DNA of 64,000 nt from positions 124,001-188,000 of the forward strand of contig CAWVKS010000001.1 of assembly GCA_963930055.1 (NCBI GenBank). Direction: 5' to 3'. Positions within the stretch are counted from its first letter, which is position 1; each line of letters begins with the position of its first letter. Below the pieces are notes generated by a model. That model ran no database searches and was not told the DNA's origin. It worked only from the letters and a program-made list of their open reading frames with translations. This stretch comes from Pullichristensenella sp963930055. GTDB lineage: Bacteria > Bacillota > Clostridia > Christensenellales > Aristaeellaceae. Shown here in pieces: positions 1 through 8,959 of the stretch. The translations under genes were made by a program, and so were the position numbers.

Positions 1-101
1 CCTGGATACTCACGGCGGGCACGCTGTTCATCTGTTACCTCCACGTGCACAAAAACCTCCTGCGCACCGTTTCCGCCGCCCCGGCGGGGGCGGGCTCCTA
101 G
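1..101 (+). CDS. C-terminal end of a membrane protein (partial)
   Basis: The reading frame is open from the window edge to a TAG at 99-101 and encodes about 32 residues. They include a hydrophobic run (WILTAGTLFICYL) followed by a short basic and Ala/Gly-rich tail. This looks like the last transmembrane helix and cytoplasmic tail of an integral membrane protein. The family cannot be named from so little sequence. The rest of the gene lies outside the window. Confidence 0.5.
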   Translation, partial: WILTAGTLFICYLHVHKNLLRTVSAAPAGAGS

Positions 102-213
102 GCCATGGCCGTCCGCGCCCCGCGCGGGCGGCGCTTTTGTCAGGGGACGCGTATCATCGATTTGGCAATGTTTACCATATTGTGGTTTTGCGGGGTTTTC
201 TTTTTGATAGCCC

Positions 214-242
214 TTGCATTTATGGTAAAATTCGTTTATACT
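214..242 (+). promoter_or_regulatory. sigma-A type promoter
   Basis: TTGCAT (214-219) and TATACT (237-242) are separated by exactly 17 bp in a locally AT-rich stretch. Transcription would start near 249. That places the ATG at 276 about 27 nt into the message and argues against the longer ATG at 105 as the translation start. Confidence 0.7.
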
Positions 243-275
243 GTATCTGTATATATGTGTGCGTCGAGGTGGAAT

Positions 276-962
276 ATGTCGGAACTTGAGAATTATCAGG
301 CTGCGGACTTCGCGCAGGAATGCGGCGCGCTGCTGTCAAAGATCCCCGGCGTGTTTTCCGCCAACGTCAGCGAGGATGAATTGGGCGACATCGCCGAGAT
401 CCACATACTGGCTTCCACGCGGCGCAACGCCAAGCAGATCAGCCGGGATGTGCAGTCCGCCATCGCCGCGGCGTTCCACCGCGAGGTGGATCATCGCATC
501 ATCAGCATCGCCCAGATCGACTCCGCCGCCTATGCCGGCGTGGACGACCGGCGCATGCGCCAGGAAGCGCGCCTGCGCTATGAGGGCATGAACGTCTCCA
601 TGCGTGAAGGGCGGCGCGTCTATCAGGTGCGCCTGGCGCGCGAGGACGCGGAGTTCACCGGCGAAGCCTCGTGCCCCAATTCCCCGCACCAGAAGCGGCG
701 CGCCGTGGCCGAGGCCACCATCCTCGCCCTGGAGAACGCCCTTTCGCTGGAAGGGGAGCTGTCCCTGGTCGCCGTCCACAATGTGGACGTGGCCGGCATC
801 CCCATCATCGTCTGCGCCATCGAGTGCCCGGAAACGAGGGACGGGCGCCTGCTCATCGGCGCGGCGCACTATATGCGCAACGACGATGAGGCCGAATGCG
901 TCGTGCGCGCGACGCTCGACGCCCTCAACCGCTTTTGCGGCCGCCTCGCCGTGCGCGACTAG
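276..962 (+). CDS. conserved hypothetical protein, two-domain, unknown function
   Basis: The product is 228 aa, starting MSELENYQ. I chose ATG 276 over the in-frame ATG at 105 because a GAGGTGG ribosome site sits at 265-271 and a consensus promoter lies at 214-242. The upstream extension would also be translated from promoter DNA. Residues about 1-75 form a compact alpha/beta-looking segment (IPGVFSANVSEDELGDIAEIH, then RNAKQISRDVQ) of a kind I associate with clostridial proteins of unknown function. The C-terminal half is a second globular segment ending in an Arg-rich helix (VVRATLDALNRF). No catalytic motif, signal peptide or membrane segment is visible. The gene precedes the structured leader and the HD-GYP gene on the same strand. 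Function unknown. Confidence 0.7.
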   Translation: MSELENYQAADFAQECGALLSKIPGVFSANVSEDELGDIAEIHILASTRRNAKQISRDVQSAIAAAFHREVDHRIISIAQIDSAAYAGVDDRRMRQEARLRYEGMNVSMREGRRVYQVRLAREDAEFTGEASCPNSPHQKRRAVAEATILALENALSLEGELSLVAVHNVDVAGIPIIVCAIECPETRDGRLLIGAAHYMRNDDEAECVVRATLDALNRFCGRLAVRD

Positions 963-981
963 CGCGGCGCAAGAAAGGAGG

Positions 982-1187
982 AAAGCAGCCCCGGCGCACG
1001 ATCGGGTTCCCACAGCGTAGCGGAAATATAGCGTGCCTATTAGCGGACGGCATAGCCTGAAACAGGAGGCTATATTTCAATGAAGGCGAAGATCGTGGCT
1101 GCCCTGACCGCCCTCGCGGCGTTCGTCATGTCCTGCGGCGCTTACATCAACTGGAGGTAAGGTAATACACCGCGCCGGGGCTGCTTT
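982..1187 (+). ncRNA. candidate structured leader RNA enclosing a mini-ORF
   Basis: The segment is closed by a perfect 16-bp inverted repeat: 982-997 (AAAGCAGCCCCGGCGC) pairs with 1172-1187. Inside it, a 10-bp stem, 1023-1032 (GAAATATAGC) with 1069-1078, closes a likely three-way junction. The junction holds hairpins 1034-1037/1049-1052 and 1056-1059/1063-1066. A competing 7-bp pairing, 1052-1058 with 1067-1073, would exclude the 10-bp stem. The ribosome site AGGAGG (1064-1069) of the mini-ORF at 1080 lies within these pairings, so folding could gate its translation. I do not recognise a known riboswitch class. The structure is seen in the sequence; the function is inferred. Confidence 0.45.
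1080..1160 (+). CDS. 26-aa lipoprotein-like peptide
   Basis: The ORF is ATG 1080 to TAA 1160, with an AGGAGG site at 1064-1069 (10 nt spacing). The peptide begins MKAK, has a hydrophobic core (IVAALTALAAFVM), and carries Cys19 in a lipobox-like context (V-M-S-C) followed by GAYINWR. If processed by lipoprotein signal peptidase it would leave a lipid-modified octapeptide. Alternatively it is a single-span membrane microprotein or a leader peptide for the HD-GYP gene that follows at 1216. It is embedded in the structured RNA segment. It is too short for homology-based naming. Confidence 0.5.
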   Translation: MKAKIVAALTALAAFVMSCGAYINWR

Positions 1188-1215
1188 TCACATATATATA
1201 CAGGAGCCAAACAGC

Positions 1216-2523
1216 ATGCAGCGCAAATGGGAACGGGCTTATACGGGGATCGTCATCGCCGTGGGCCTCATTTTAGTGTTCTGGGGTGGTTTCACCGCCA
1301 TACGTGAAAATATGGCCGTGGACCCGTCGGGATATATAGAGCGCACGCTGCTGTTGACGGCCATCTGTGCCGTGTGCCGCTCCATGCCCATCTTCCTTTC
1401 CAAAAACAAGACGCTGGATCTCTCGGTCATCAGCATATTGATGACCTTTTTGACCTATGGCACCGCGCAGGCCATCCTCATCTACGCGCTTTCCTCGTTT
1501 GTCACCTTTTCCCCCAGCGAGGAGGAAGGCCGCCGCGTCTCCTGCATTTACAACGCCTCGCCGGTCAAGTCCCTGTTCAACATCGGCAGCGTAGTCATCG
1601 CGGTGGCGGTGCCGGGCTTCGTCTGCGGCCTGACGGGCTGGCAGGCGGGCGAGTTCGCCTATCCGCAGATTTTGCTCATTACGGTCATCTTCGCGGTTTT
1701 GACGTTCCTGGTCAACGCGCTGATCATGATGGGGCTGTTTTCCATGATCGACGGCCTCAACCGCTATGAAGCCACGCAAATGCTCCTCGGCCTCATCCCC
1801 AACGTGTTGCCGGTGATGCCGCTGGGCTATGTCATGGCGCTGTTTTTGCGCATGGAGAACGGCGTGCTGGTGGTCCTGTTCATGCTGCTGCCGCTGTGGC
1901 TGGCGCGCCACGGCTGGAAGCTGTATGTCGATTCCATCAACCAGCAGCAGCGCCTGGTCGACGCCCTCAACGCCTCCATGGAGGCGCGGGACGCTTACAC
2001 CAGCGGCCACGCCAAGCGCGTCAGCGGCTACGCGGCGCTCATCGCCCGCGAAATGGGGCTGGGCGTACGCGAGATCTATACGCTCCAGCGCGGCGCGATG
2101 CTGCACGACGTGGGCAAGGTCGGCGTGAGCGACACGGTGCTGCTCAAGCCCGGCAAGCTCACCGACGTTGAGCGCAAGCGCATCGAGGCGCATCCGGTGA
2201 TCGGCGCCAACATCACCACGCAAGTCAAGTTTGACGAAGAGATCAACGACATGGTGCGCCACCACCATGAGCGCTATGACGGAAGCGGCTACCCCGACGC
2301 GCTCAAGGGGGACGAGATCTCCCGCAACGCGCGCATACTGGCCGTGGCCGACGCGCTGGACGCCATGCTCTCCGACCGCCCCTACCGCAAGGGCATGGAG
2401 AAGGAAAAGGCGCTCGGCCTCATCCGCGCGGGCTCCGGCACGCAGTTCGACCCCCAGGCGGTGGAAGCGCTGATGCGCGCGGCGGGAAAGGGCGCGCTGG
2501 AGGAGGTCTACCAGCCGTGTTGA
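1216..2523 (+). CDS. membrane-anchored HD-GYP domain protein (probable c-di-GMP phosphodiesterase)
   Basis: The product is 435 aa; ATG 1216 follows a CAGGAG site at 1200-1206. Residues about 10-235 contain six or seven hydrophobic helices, with no recognised extracellular sensor. The C-terminal part is an HD-GYP domain: H297-D298 (HDVGKVG), the H349-H350-H351 cluster, and the diagnostic GSGYP at 356-360, followed by ARILAVADALDAM. In this family the HD residues bind two or three metals and hydrolyse cyclic di-GMP to pGpG or GMP. It likely couples an unknown membrane signal to second-messenger turnover. The last codons overlap the start of the DUF5317 gene, so the two are translationally coupled. 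The leader upstream may regulate it. Confidence 0.9.
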   Translation: MQRKWERAYTGIVIAVGLILVFWGGFTAIRENMAVDPSGYIERTLLLTAICAVCRSMPIFLSKNKTLDLSVISILMTFLTYGTAQAILIYALSSFVTFSPSEEEGRRVSCIYNASPVKSLFNIGSVVIAVAVPGFVCGLTGWQAGEFAYPQILLITVIFAVLTFLVNALIMMGLFSMIDGLNRYEATQMLLGLIPNVLPVMPLGYVMALFLRMENGVLVVLFMLLPLWLARHGWKLYVDSINQQQRLVDALNASMEARDAYTSGHAKRVSGYAALIAREMGLGVREIYTLQRGAMLHDVGKVGVSDTVLLKPGKLTDVERKRIEAHPVIGANITTQVKFDEEINDMVRHHHERYDGSGYPDALKGDEISRNARILAVADALDAMLSDRPYRKGMEKEKALGLIRAGSGTQFDPQAVEALMRAAGKGALEEVYQPC

Positions 2524-3128
2524 TGCTCGTCTGCCTCGCGCTCTCGGTGTTGGTCGGCTACGCGCGCCGGGGGCGGCTCCGGCATTATCTCGACCATCCC
2601 CTGCGCGGATTGTGGCTGCCCATCGCCGCCTACGCGCTGGAACTCTCCTTCGACGCGCTGGAAAGTTTGCTCCCCTGGCCGCCGTCCGCGTGGCTGGGCG
2701 TGGCCGTGTGCGTGGAATACGCGCTGCTCTTTGTCTTTGTCTGGCTCAACCGCGGGCGCAAGGCGTTCTGGGTGATCGCCGTGTCCTCGCTGCTCAACTT
2801 TGCCGTCATCGCCGCAAACGGCTTCCGCATGCCCATTTCGCCCGTGGTGTACGATCATACTATTTTTGCCAACATCGTCGAGCGCGTCGGCGCCGGCGAG
2901 ATGGTCGAATACGTGCTCGTCGGCTGGGACGCCCCCCTCTGGTGGCTGGGCGACACCATCCCCGTGCCCTGGGTGGTGCCGGGTCTGGCCAGTGTCGGCG
3001 ACCTCGGCCTGGCCGTGGGCGTGTTCATCCTCATCCAGGAGGTCATGTGCCCGAAAAAGCGCCGGGGACAGGATCCCCGGGGCGTGGCAAAGCAGGGCGC
3101 TGAAGCCGCCGCAGGCAAGGAAAGTTAG
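2517..3128 (+). CDS. DUF5317 family membrane protein
   Basis: The product is about 203 aa. Possible starts are GTG 2517, TTG 2520 and ATG 2523; AGGAGGT at 2501-2507 lies 9 nt before the GTG, which I prefer. It overlaps the end of the HD-GYP gene. The protein has about five hydrophobic segments, an early RRGRLRHY stretch and the NGFRMPIS motif in the middle, which I recognise from DUF5317 proteins. The C-terminus is a basic cytoplasmic tail. Its role is unknown. Coupling to the phosphodiesterase gene suggests a shared membrane complex or sensing function, but this is inference only. Confidence 0.75.
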   Translation: MLMLVCLALSVLVGYARRGRLRHYLDHPLRGLWLPIAAYALELSFDALESLLPWPPSAWLGVAVCVEYALLFVFVWLNRGRKAFWVIAVSSLLNFAVIAANGFRMPISPVVYDHTIFANIVERVGAGEMVEYVLVGWDAPLWWLGDTIPVPWVVPGLASVGDLGLAVGVFILIQEVMCPKKRRGQDPRGVAKQGAEAAAGKES

Positions 3129-3248
3129 CCCCTCGGTTTCTTACAGCGCAGGCGGTTTTGCCGCCGCGCAAGGCGCAGCGGGGGTCCACAGGCGCAAGGC
3201 CGGCGACGGCTCTTGTCTCCGCCCCGAAGCGCCTCTTCTTTTCCGCCC

Positions 3249-3271
3249 GCCGCGCCCGCGCGGCGCTTTTT
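3249..3271 (+). terminator. intrinsic terminator after the HD-GYP/DUF5317 genes
   Basis: GCCGCGC (3249-3255) pairs with GCGCGGC (3258-3264) across a very short loop, followed by TTTTT at 3267-3271. It lies between this operon and the convergent aspartokinase gene. Confidence 0.65.
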
Positions 3272-3282
3272 GTTTGCCCCGG

Positions 3283-4341
3283 TCAGCCGCCGCCCGGCTG
3301 CGCGTACTTTTCCTCCACCAGCGCGCGGTGCAGGGCGCGCAGCGCTTCCGGCAGGCGGCAGCCCTTGAGGCGCAAAAGCAGGTGGTCGCCGCAGGCTTCG
3401 AGGCGGCGCGGACGGATGCCGGCAGTGCGCAGCGCGTCCACGACCCCGCCGCACAGCCCCAGGGCGTCGGGCGCGAGCACCGCCAGCAGCGCCGCGCCGT
3501 TTTTGAGCGTGCGCCCGCTCAGGCAGGGGATGGTCGCCCCGCCGCCGGCGGCGATGCGCGTGCCGGGGCGCTCGGGATGGAAGCTGTTTTTCAGCGCCGT
3601 GGGGATGCCGGCGCGCATCACCGGCGCCAGGCTGTCCGGGTGCAGCACCTGCGCGCCCATCCGCGCCAGCAATCGCATCTGCCGGTAGCGCACCGCCGGC
3701 ACGCAGAGCGTGTTTTCCACCAGCCGCGGGTCGGCGGACATCAGGCCGTCCACGTCCGTCCAGTTCTCATACAGGCGCGCGCCCAGCGCCGCCGCCACCA
3801 GCGCGCCGGTGATGTCCGAGCCGCCGCGGGGGAAGGTGCGGATACCTCCCGCCGCGTCCGCGCCGTAAAAGCCGGGGATGACGGCGTTTTTCAGCGGTTT
3901 CAGGCGGCGCAGCAGCTGGTCGTAGGTCGCTTCGAGGTCGGCGCGCCCTTCGCGCAGGCGCACGGCCTCCGCCGCATCCACGAACCCCCAGCCCATGTAC
4001 TTCGCCAGTAGCAGCGCGCAGAGGTATTCCCCGCGGCTTGCCGCGTATTCCGCGCCCCGCAGGGGGATCTCCGCCGCCGCGCGCCGCAATTCGCGGTTTA
4101 TGTCCACGCCCAGCGCCGCCGCTATGCCCGCGAAGCGCGAAAGCGCCGCGTCGAGCGCCGCGCCGTCGCCCCCCGCGGCGCGCAAAAGCAGGTCGGTGAC
4201 CTTTTCATCCGTTTCAAAGCGCTTTCCCGGCGCCGAGGCCACCACGAAGCGCCGCGCGCTGTCTGCCGATACGATGGCGGCGGCCTGCCGGATGCGTCCC
4301 GCGTCCGAGAGCGACGTGCCGCCGAATTTGCATACGATCAT
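3283..4341 (-). CDS. aspartate kinase, short form
   Basis: The product is 352 aa, starting MIVCKFGGTSL. The minus-strand ribosome site GGGAGGA lies just upstream, and the longer in-frame extension has none. The kinase domain shows KFGGTSL at residues 4-10, GGSDITG for nucleotide binding, the WTDVDG segment and the LARMGAQVLHP region. It phosphorylates aspartate, the first step toward lysine, threonine, methionine and diaminopimelate. Known enzymes are usually 390-460 aa with two ACT domains. Here only about 75 residues follow the kinase core, so the regulatory region looks reduced to roughly one ACT-like unit. Feedback control may therefore be altered. It stands alone, divergent from dnaG. 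Confidence 0.88.
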   Translation of the reverse strand: MIVCKFGGTSLSDAGRIRQAAAIVSADSARRFVVASAPGKRFETDEKVTDLLLRAAGGDGAALDAALSRFAGIAAALGVDINRELRRAAAEIPLRGAEYAASRGEYLCALLLAKYMGWGFVDAAEAVRLREGRADLEATYDQLLRRLKPLKNAVIPGFYGADAAGGIRTFPRGGSDITGALVAAALGARLYENWTDVDGLMSADPRLVENTLCVPAVRYRQMRLLARMGAQVLHPDSLAPVMRAGIPTALKNSFHPERPGTRIAAGGGATIPCLSGRTLKNGAALLAVLAPDALGLCGGVVDALRTAGIRPRRLEACGDHLLLRLKGCRLPEALRALHRALVEEKYAQPGGG

Positions 4342-4677
4342 AAGGCATCCTCCCAGGGGCGGCGCGCGGCCGCCCACGGGGCATGCTATGGCGGGAACGC
4401 GCTTTGCGTGCGCCTTGTGAACAAAACAGACTGCATTCCGTTTTATTTTTGTTAATTCGTGAAAGAACGAAGGTTTTTTTGCACGCATGTGGTATATATT
4501 TTCTTTGTAGGCAACGCCCGCGCGGGCGCGCCGGCGCGGCGGGCGAAGATAAAATTGCGGGAAATGTCGAATCTCCGGCAGGAATCGCCCCGGCAAACGG
4601 CGAATGATAAAGAACGTAACCGAACGCGGCGCGGCGTTCGGCGCTGGACAGGAAGAGAACGGTTGCGGGGAGTGCGC
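4342..4677. other. divergent intergenic region between aspartokinase and dnaG
   Basis: This stretch of 336 bp has no convincing gene. The central part (4435-4510) is AT-rich and contains TATATATT at 4493-4500, a possible -10 element toward dnaG. I cannot pair it with a good -35 box at the right distance. ORFs that run through here have no ribosome sites and atypical composition. It presumably holds promoters for both flanking genes. Confidence 0.4.
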
Positions 4678-6384
4678 ATGGCGGGAAGATTTTCAGACGC
4701 ATGGCTGGACGAGTTGCGTTCGCGCGTCAGCATTGAGGAGATCGTTTCCGAATATGTCCCGCTCAAGCGCAAGGGACGCCGCAGTTGGGGCCTGTGCCCG
4801 TTCCACAATGAAAAAACACCATCTTTTTCCGTGGATACGGAAACGCAGCTCTTCTACTGCTTCGGCTGTCACAAGGGCGGCTCGGTCATACAGTTCGTGA
4901 TGGAGATGGAGCGGCTGGACTTTTCGGAGGCGGTGAAGCTGCTGGCGGAGCGCGCGCACCTGCCGCTTCCCGAGGGTTCGCCCAGGGTCGACCCCATCCG
5001 CGCGGGCGAGCGTGAGCGCATCTACGAGGCCAACGTCGCGGCGGCGCGTTTTTTTCACGCCACGCTGTGGACGGGCGAGGGCGCGGAGGCGCTTTCCTAT
5101 CTTTATAAGCGCGGCCTCACAGACGCGGACATCCGCCGTTTTGGCCTCGGCTTTGCCCCCCGGGGCTGGGATGCGACGCTGAAACAGCTGACGGCGCAGG
5201 GCTTTGAGGAAGCGGCGCTTGAGCGCGCCGGCCTCGTCGTGCGCCGGGAGGGCGGCGTCTACGATATGTTCCGCGGCCGCGTCATCTTCCCCATCATCAG
5301 CGCGCAGGGCAAGGTGCTGGGCTTTGGCGGCCGGGCGTTGGGCGACGCGCAGCCCAAATACCTCAACACCGCCGATACGCCGGTGTTCAACAAGCGCCAG
5401 GGGCTCTACGCCCTCAACTTCGCCAAAAAGGAGCGCTCCGCCGGCCATCTGGTGCTGGTGGAGGGCTATATGGACGCCGTCTCCCTGCGCAAGCACGGCG
5501 TGCAGGGCGTGGTCGCCACGCTGGGCACGGCGCTGACCGAGGAACAGGCGCGCCTGATGAAGCGCTACGCCCCCGAGGTCTGGGTCAGCTACGACGGCGA
5601 CGCCGCCGGGCAGAAGGCGGCGCTGCGGGCGCTGGACATACTTGAACCTACCGGGCTCACCGCCCGCGTGATCGACTATCCCGAGGGCATGGACCCGGAC
5701 GATTTTATCCGCGCGCAAGGCGCGGCCGGCTTCGCGGCGCTGAAAAAATACGGCGCGGTGGAATACCGCATGTTGCGCGCCCGCGATGGGCTGGACATGA
5801 ACACGCAGGACGGCATGACGCAGTACGTGTTGCGTTGCTGCCAGATACTGCGCGGGGTGCAAAGCCCCGTGGAACTGGAAAACCACCTGCGCCGCCTGGC
5901 CGCCGAGAGCGGTTACGACCGGGAGATCCTCCTTCGCCAGGTGGGCGTTTCCCAGCCCGCGCCGGCGGCCGCGCCCAGGCCGCGCCTGCGTCTGCCCCGG
6001 GAGGAGGCGGATGCCGCCCAGGCCGCGCAGCGCGCGCTGCTGACGCTTTTGTGCGAAGGGCGTATCCCCCCGGAGACGGTCGAGCCGGGCGATTTTTCCG
6101 AAGGTCCGCTGCGCGAGTGCGCCGCGTGGTTAAGGGAAGGCAAAGCGGTCAATGCTTTTTTGGAGCAGCTGGATGAAGAGGCGCGCGCGCGCGTCCTGCC
6201 GGCGCTCAACTATCAGCCGCTTCCCGAGACCCGCGAAGAAGCGCTGGCAATGGCGGAGGACAGCCTCGCCGTTATCCGCGATTCCCGCCGCGCCGGGGAA
6301 ATGGAGCGCCTGCAGGCGCAGGCGGCCACCGCCGACGCCGAAGAAAGGCGCAAGATCTACGAGAGCATCGAAAAGCTCTTTTGA
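4678..6384 (+). CDS. dnaG: DNA primase
   Basis: The product is 568 aa from ATG 4678, with GGGGAG just upstream. The upstream in-frame extension has no family counterpart and no ribosome site. The N-terminal zinc-binding domain has C40-x2-H43 and C61-x2-C64 (CPFHNEKTPSFSV, YCFGCHKGG). The TOPRIM catalytic core has E262 in VLVEGYMD and D306/D308 in YDGDAAG. A C-terminal helicase-interaction region follows. It makes RNA primers for lagging-strand synthesis together with DnaB. It is followed by sigA after a 40-nt gap, the dnaG-rpoD order typical of Firmicutes and many other bacteria. Confidence 0.97.
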   Translation: MAGRFSDAWLDELRSRVSIEEIVSEYVPLKRKGRRSWGLCPFHNEKTPSFSVDTETQLFYCFGCHKGGSVIQFVMEMERLDFSEAVKLLAERAHLPLPEGSPRVDPIRAGERERIYEANVAAARFFHATLWTGEGAEALSYLYKRGLTDADIRRFGLGFAPRGWDATLKQLTAQGFEEAALERAGLVVRREGGVYDMFRGRVIFPIISAQGKVLGFGGRALGDAQPKYLNTADTPVFNKRQGLYALNFAKKERSAGHLVLVEGYMDAVSLRKHGVQGVVATLGTALTEEQARLMKRYAPEVWVSYDGDAAGQKAALRALDILEPTGLTARVIDYPEGMDPDDFIRAQGAAGFAALKKYGAVEYRMLRARDGLDMNTQDGMTQYVLRCCQILRGVQSPVELENHLRRLAAESGYDREILLRQVGVSQPAPAAAPRPRLRLPREEADAAQAAQRALLTLLCEGRIPPETVEPGDFSEGPLRECAAWLREGKAVNAFLEQLDEEARARVLPALNYQPLPETREEALAMAEDSLAVIRDSRRAGEMERLQAQAATADAEERRKIYESIEKLF

Positions 6385-6424
6385 GCTTTTCTGGACCTGA
6401 CTGGTCGAAAGGAGTGACCACAGC

Positions 6425-7512
<1,088 letters not shown>

Positions 7513-7513
<1 letters not shown>

Positions 7514-8211
7514 TGTTGCCGGAAAACGCCATAGCGCTGGACGCGCGGCTTTCGGCCATACGCGATTTGGCCGGAAGCTGCGCGCGCTTTGCCGACATCG
7601 GCGCGGATCATGGCCGCCTCGGGGCGCATATGCTCCTGCATGGCCTCTGCGCGCGCGCCCAATTGGCGGACATTTCCGAGGCGTCGCTTGCCAAGGCGCG
7701 CCGCCTCATCTACGGCCTCGGCCTCACCGGCCGCGTCGATTTCTGCGTCGGCGACGGCGCGCAGGCGCTCAGGGAAAAGCCGGATGTGGCGGTGGTCGCC
7801 GGCATGGGCGGGCAGACCATCGCCGGTATCGTCGAGCGCGGGCGGGACATTTTGTCCGGCTCGCGGCTGGTTCTGCAGCCCAACGTCGCCGCGCCGGAAC
7901 TGCGCGCGCGGTTGCGGGCGGCGGGTTTTCGCATCACAGATGAAACCATCGTCCGCGACGGGCGGCGGCTGTATATCATCATCGTGGCGGAGGCGGGGGA
8001 AATGCGCCTCACGCCGGAGGAAGCGGAAGTCGGGCCGGTGCTGTTGCGCCGCCGCCCGCCGCTGCTTTCCGATTACGCGGCCTTCCGCCTGCGCGTGGCG
8101 GGCAAGGCCTTGCAGGGCGCGCGGCGCGGGCATGGCGACGCGGCGGCTTTTGAACGGGAAATTTCCATTTGGGAGGCGATCATCCATGGCGACCGTGCGG
8201 GACATCCTTGA
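7513..8211 (+). CDS. trmK: tRNA (adenine(22)-N(1))-methyltransferase
   Basis: The product is 232 aa, with its start overlapping the sigA stop codon. The N-terminal Rossmann-fold SAM site reads FADIGADHGRLGAHML (from about residue 27), followed by the acidic loop ADISEASLAKARR and CVGDGAQAL. The VVAGMGGQTI motif is characteristic of TrmK (COG2384), which methylates N1 of A22 in bacterial tRNAs. The sigA-trmK-nif3 order is widely conserved in Firmicutes. It overlaps the next gene by 26 bp, implying translational coupling. Confidence 0.93.
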
Positions 8212-8944
8212 ACTTCTGGAGGGCATCGCGCCCCTGGAGACGCAGGAGGAGTGGGACAACGCGGGCCTGCTGGCCGGCGACCCGGCCGCGGAGGTCACGC
8301 GCGCGCTCGTGGCGCTGGATCTGACTATGGAAGTGGTGGAGGAAGCCGAACGCCTCGGCGCGCAGCTCATCGTCACCCACCACCCCATACTCTTCCGCGG
8401 CCGCAAGAACCTGCGCGAGGACGACCCGGAGGGCAGACTGCTCGCGGCGCTCATCCGCGCGCGCCTTGCCATGATCGCCATGCACACCAACTTCGACAAC
8501 GCCGAAGGCGGCGTCAATTCCGCCCTCTGCGAGCGCCTCGGCATCCGCAAAAGCCAGCCCCTGGAGAGCGGCATGCGCATCGGCGAGGTCGAGCCCATGC
8601 CCCTTGCCGACTTCCGCCGCCACGTGGAAACGCGCCTGGGCGGCGTGGTGCGCGCCTACGGCGAGATGGACAAGGTCGTCCGCCGCGTGGCGGTGTTGGG
8701 CGGCGCCGGCGGCGGCTACGCCCCCATCGCGCTGGGCGCGGGCGCGGACGCCTATGTGACCGGGGAATTTTCCTACCACGCGGCCCTGGACTGCGCGGCG
8801 GCGGGCATGGCCGCCCTGGAGGCCGGCCACGCGGCCACGGAATGGCCCGCGGTGCACGCGCTGCGCGAAGGTTTACAAAAAGCGATAAATGCGGTACAAT
8901 ACAATGTGGAGACTTTTGAGAGCGCGCACAGGCCGTTCTTGTGA
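8186..8944 (+). CDS. Nif3-like dinuclear metal center protein
   Basis: The product is 252 aa from ATG 8186 (MATVRDILELLEG), preceded by GGGAGG. The same frame is open further upstream, but that part is a shadow of trmK. Family signatures are DNAGLLAGD, the metal-binding THHPILFRG, MHTNFDNAEGGVN, and the C-terminal GAGGGYAP, YVTGEFSYH and GHAATEW. This is the short form, lacking the inserted PII-like domain of longer homologues such as YqfO. The fold binds two metal ions. A GTP cyclohydrolase I-type 2 name is often attached, but the true substrate is not settled. Confidence 0.93.
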   Translation: MATVRDILELLEGIAPLETQEEWDNAGLLAGDPAAEVTRALVALDLTMEVVEEAERLGAQLIVTHHPILFRGRKNLREDDPEGRLLAALIRARLAMIAMHTNFDNAEGGVNSALCERLGIRKSQPLESGMRIGEVEPMPLADFRRHVETRLGGVVRAYGEMDKVVRRVAVLGGAGGGYAPIALGAGADAYVTGEFSYHAALDCAAAGMAALEAGHAATEWPAVHALREGLQKAINAVQYNVETFESAHRPFL

Positions 8945-8959
8945 TATGGAGGGATGCTC

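Noticed and set aside
1019..1080. Known c-di-GMP riboswitch upstream of the HD-GYP gene
   Set aside because: The conserved core sequences of the class I and class II aptamers are not seen; only generic stems are present.
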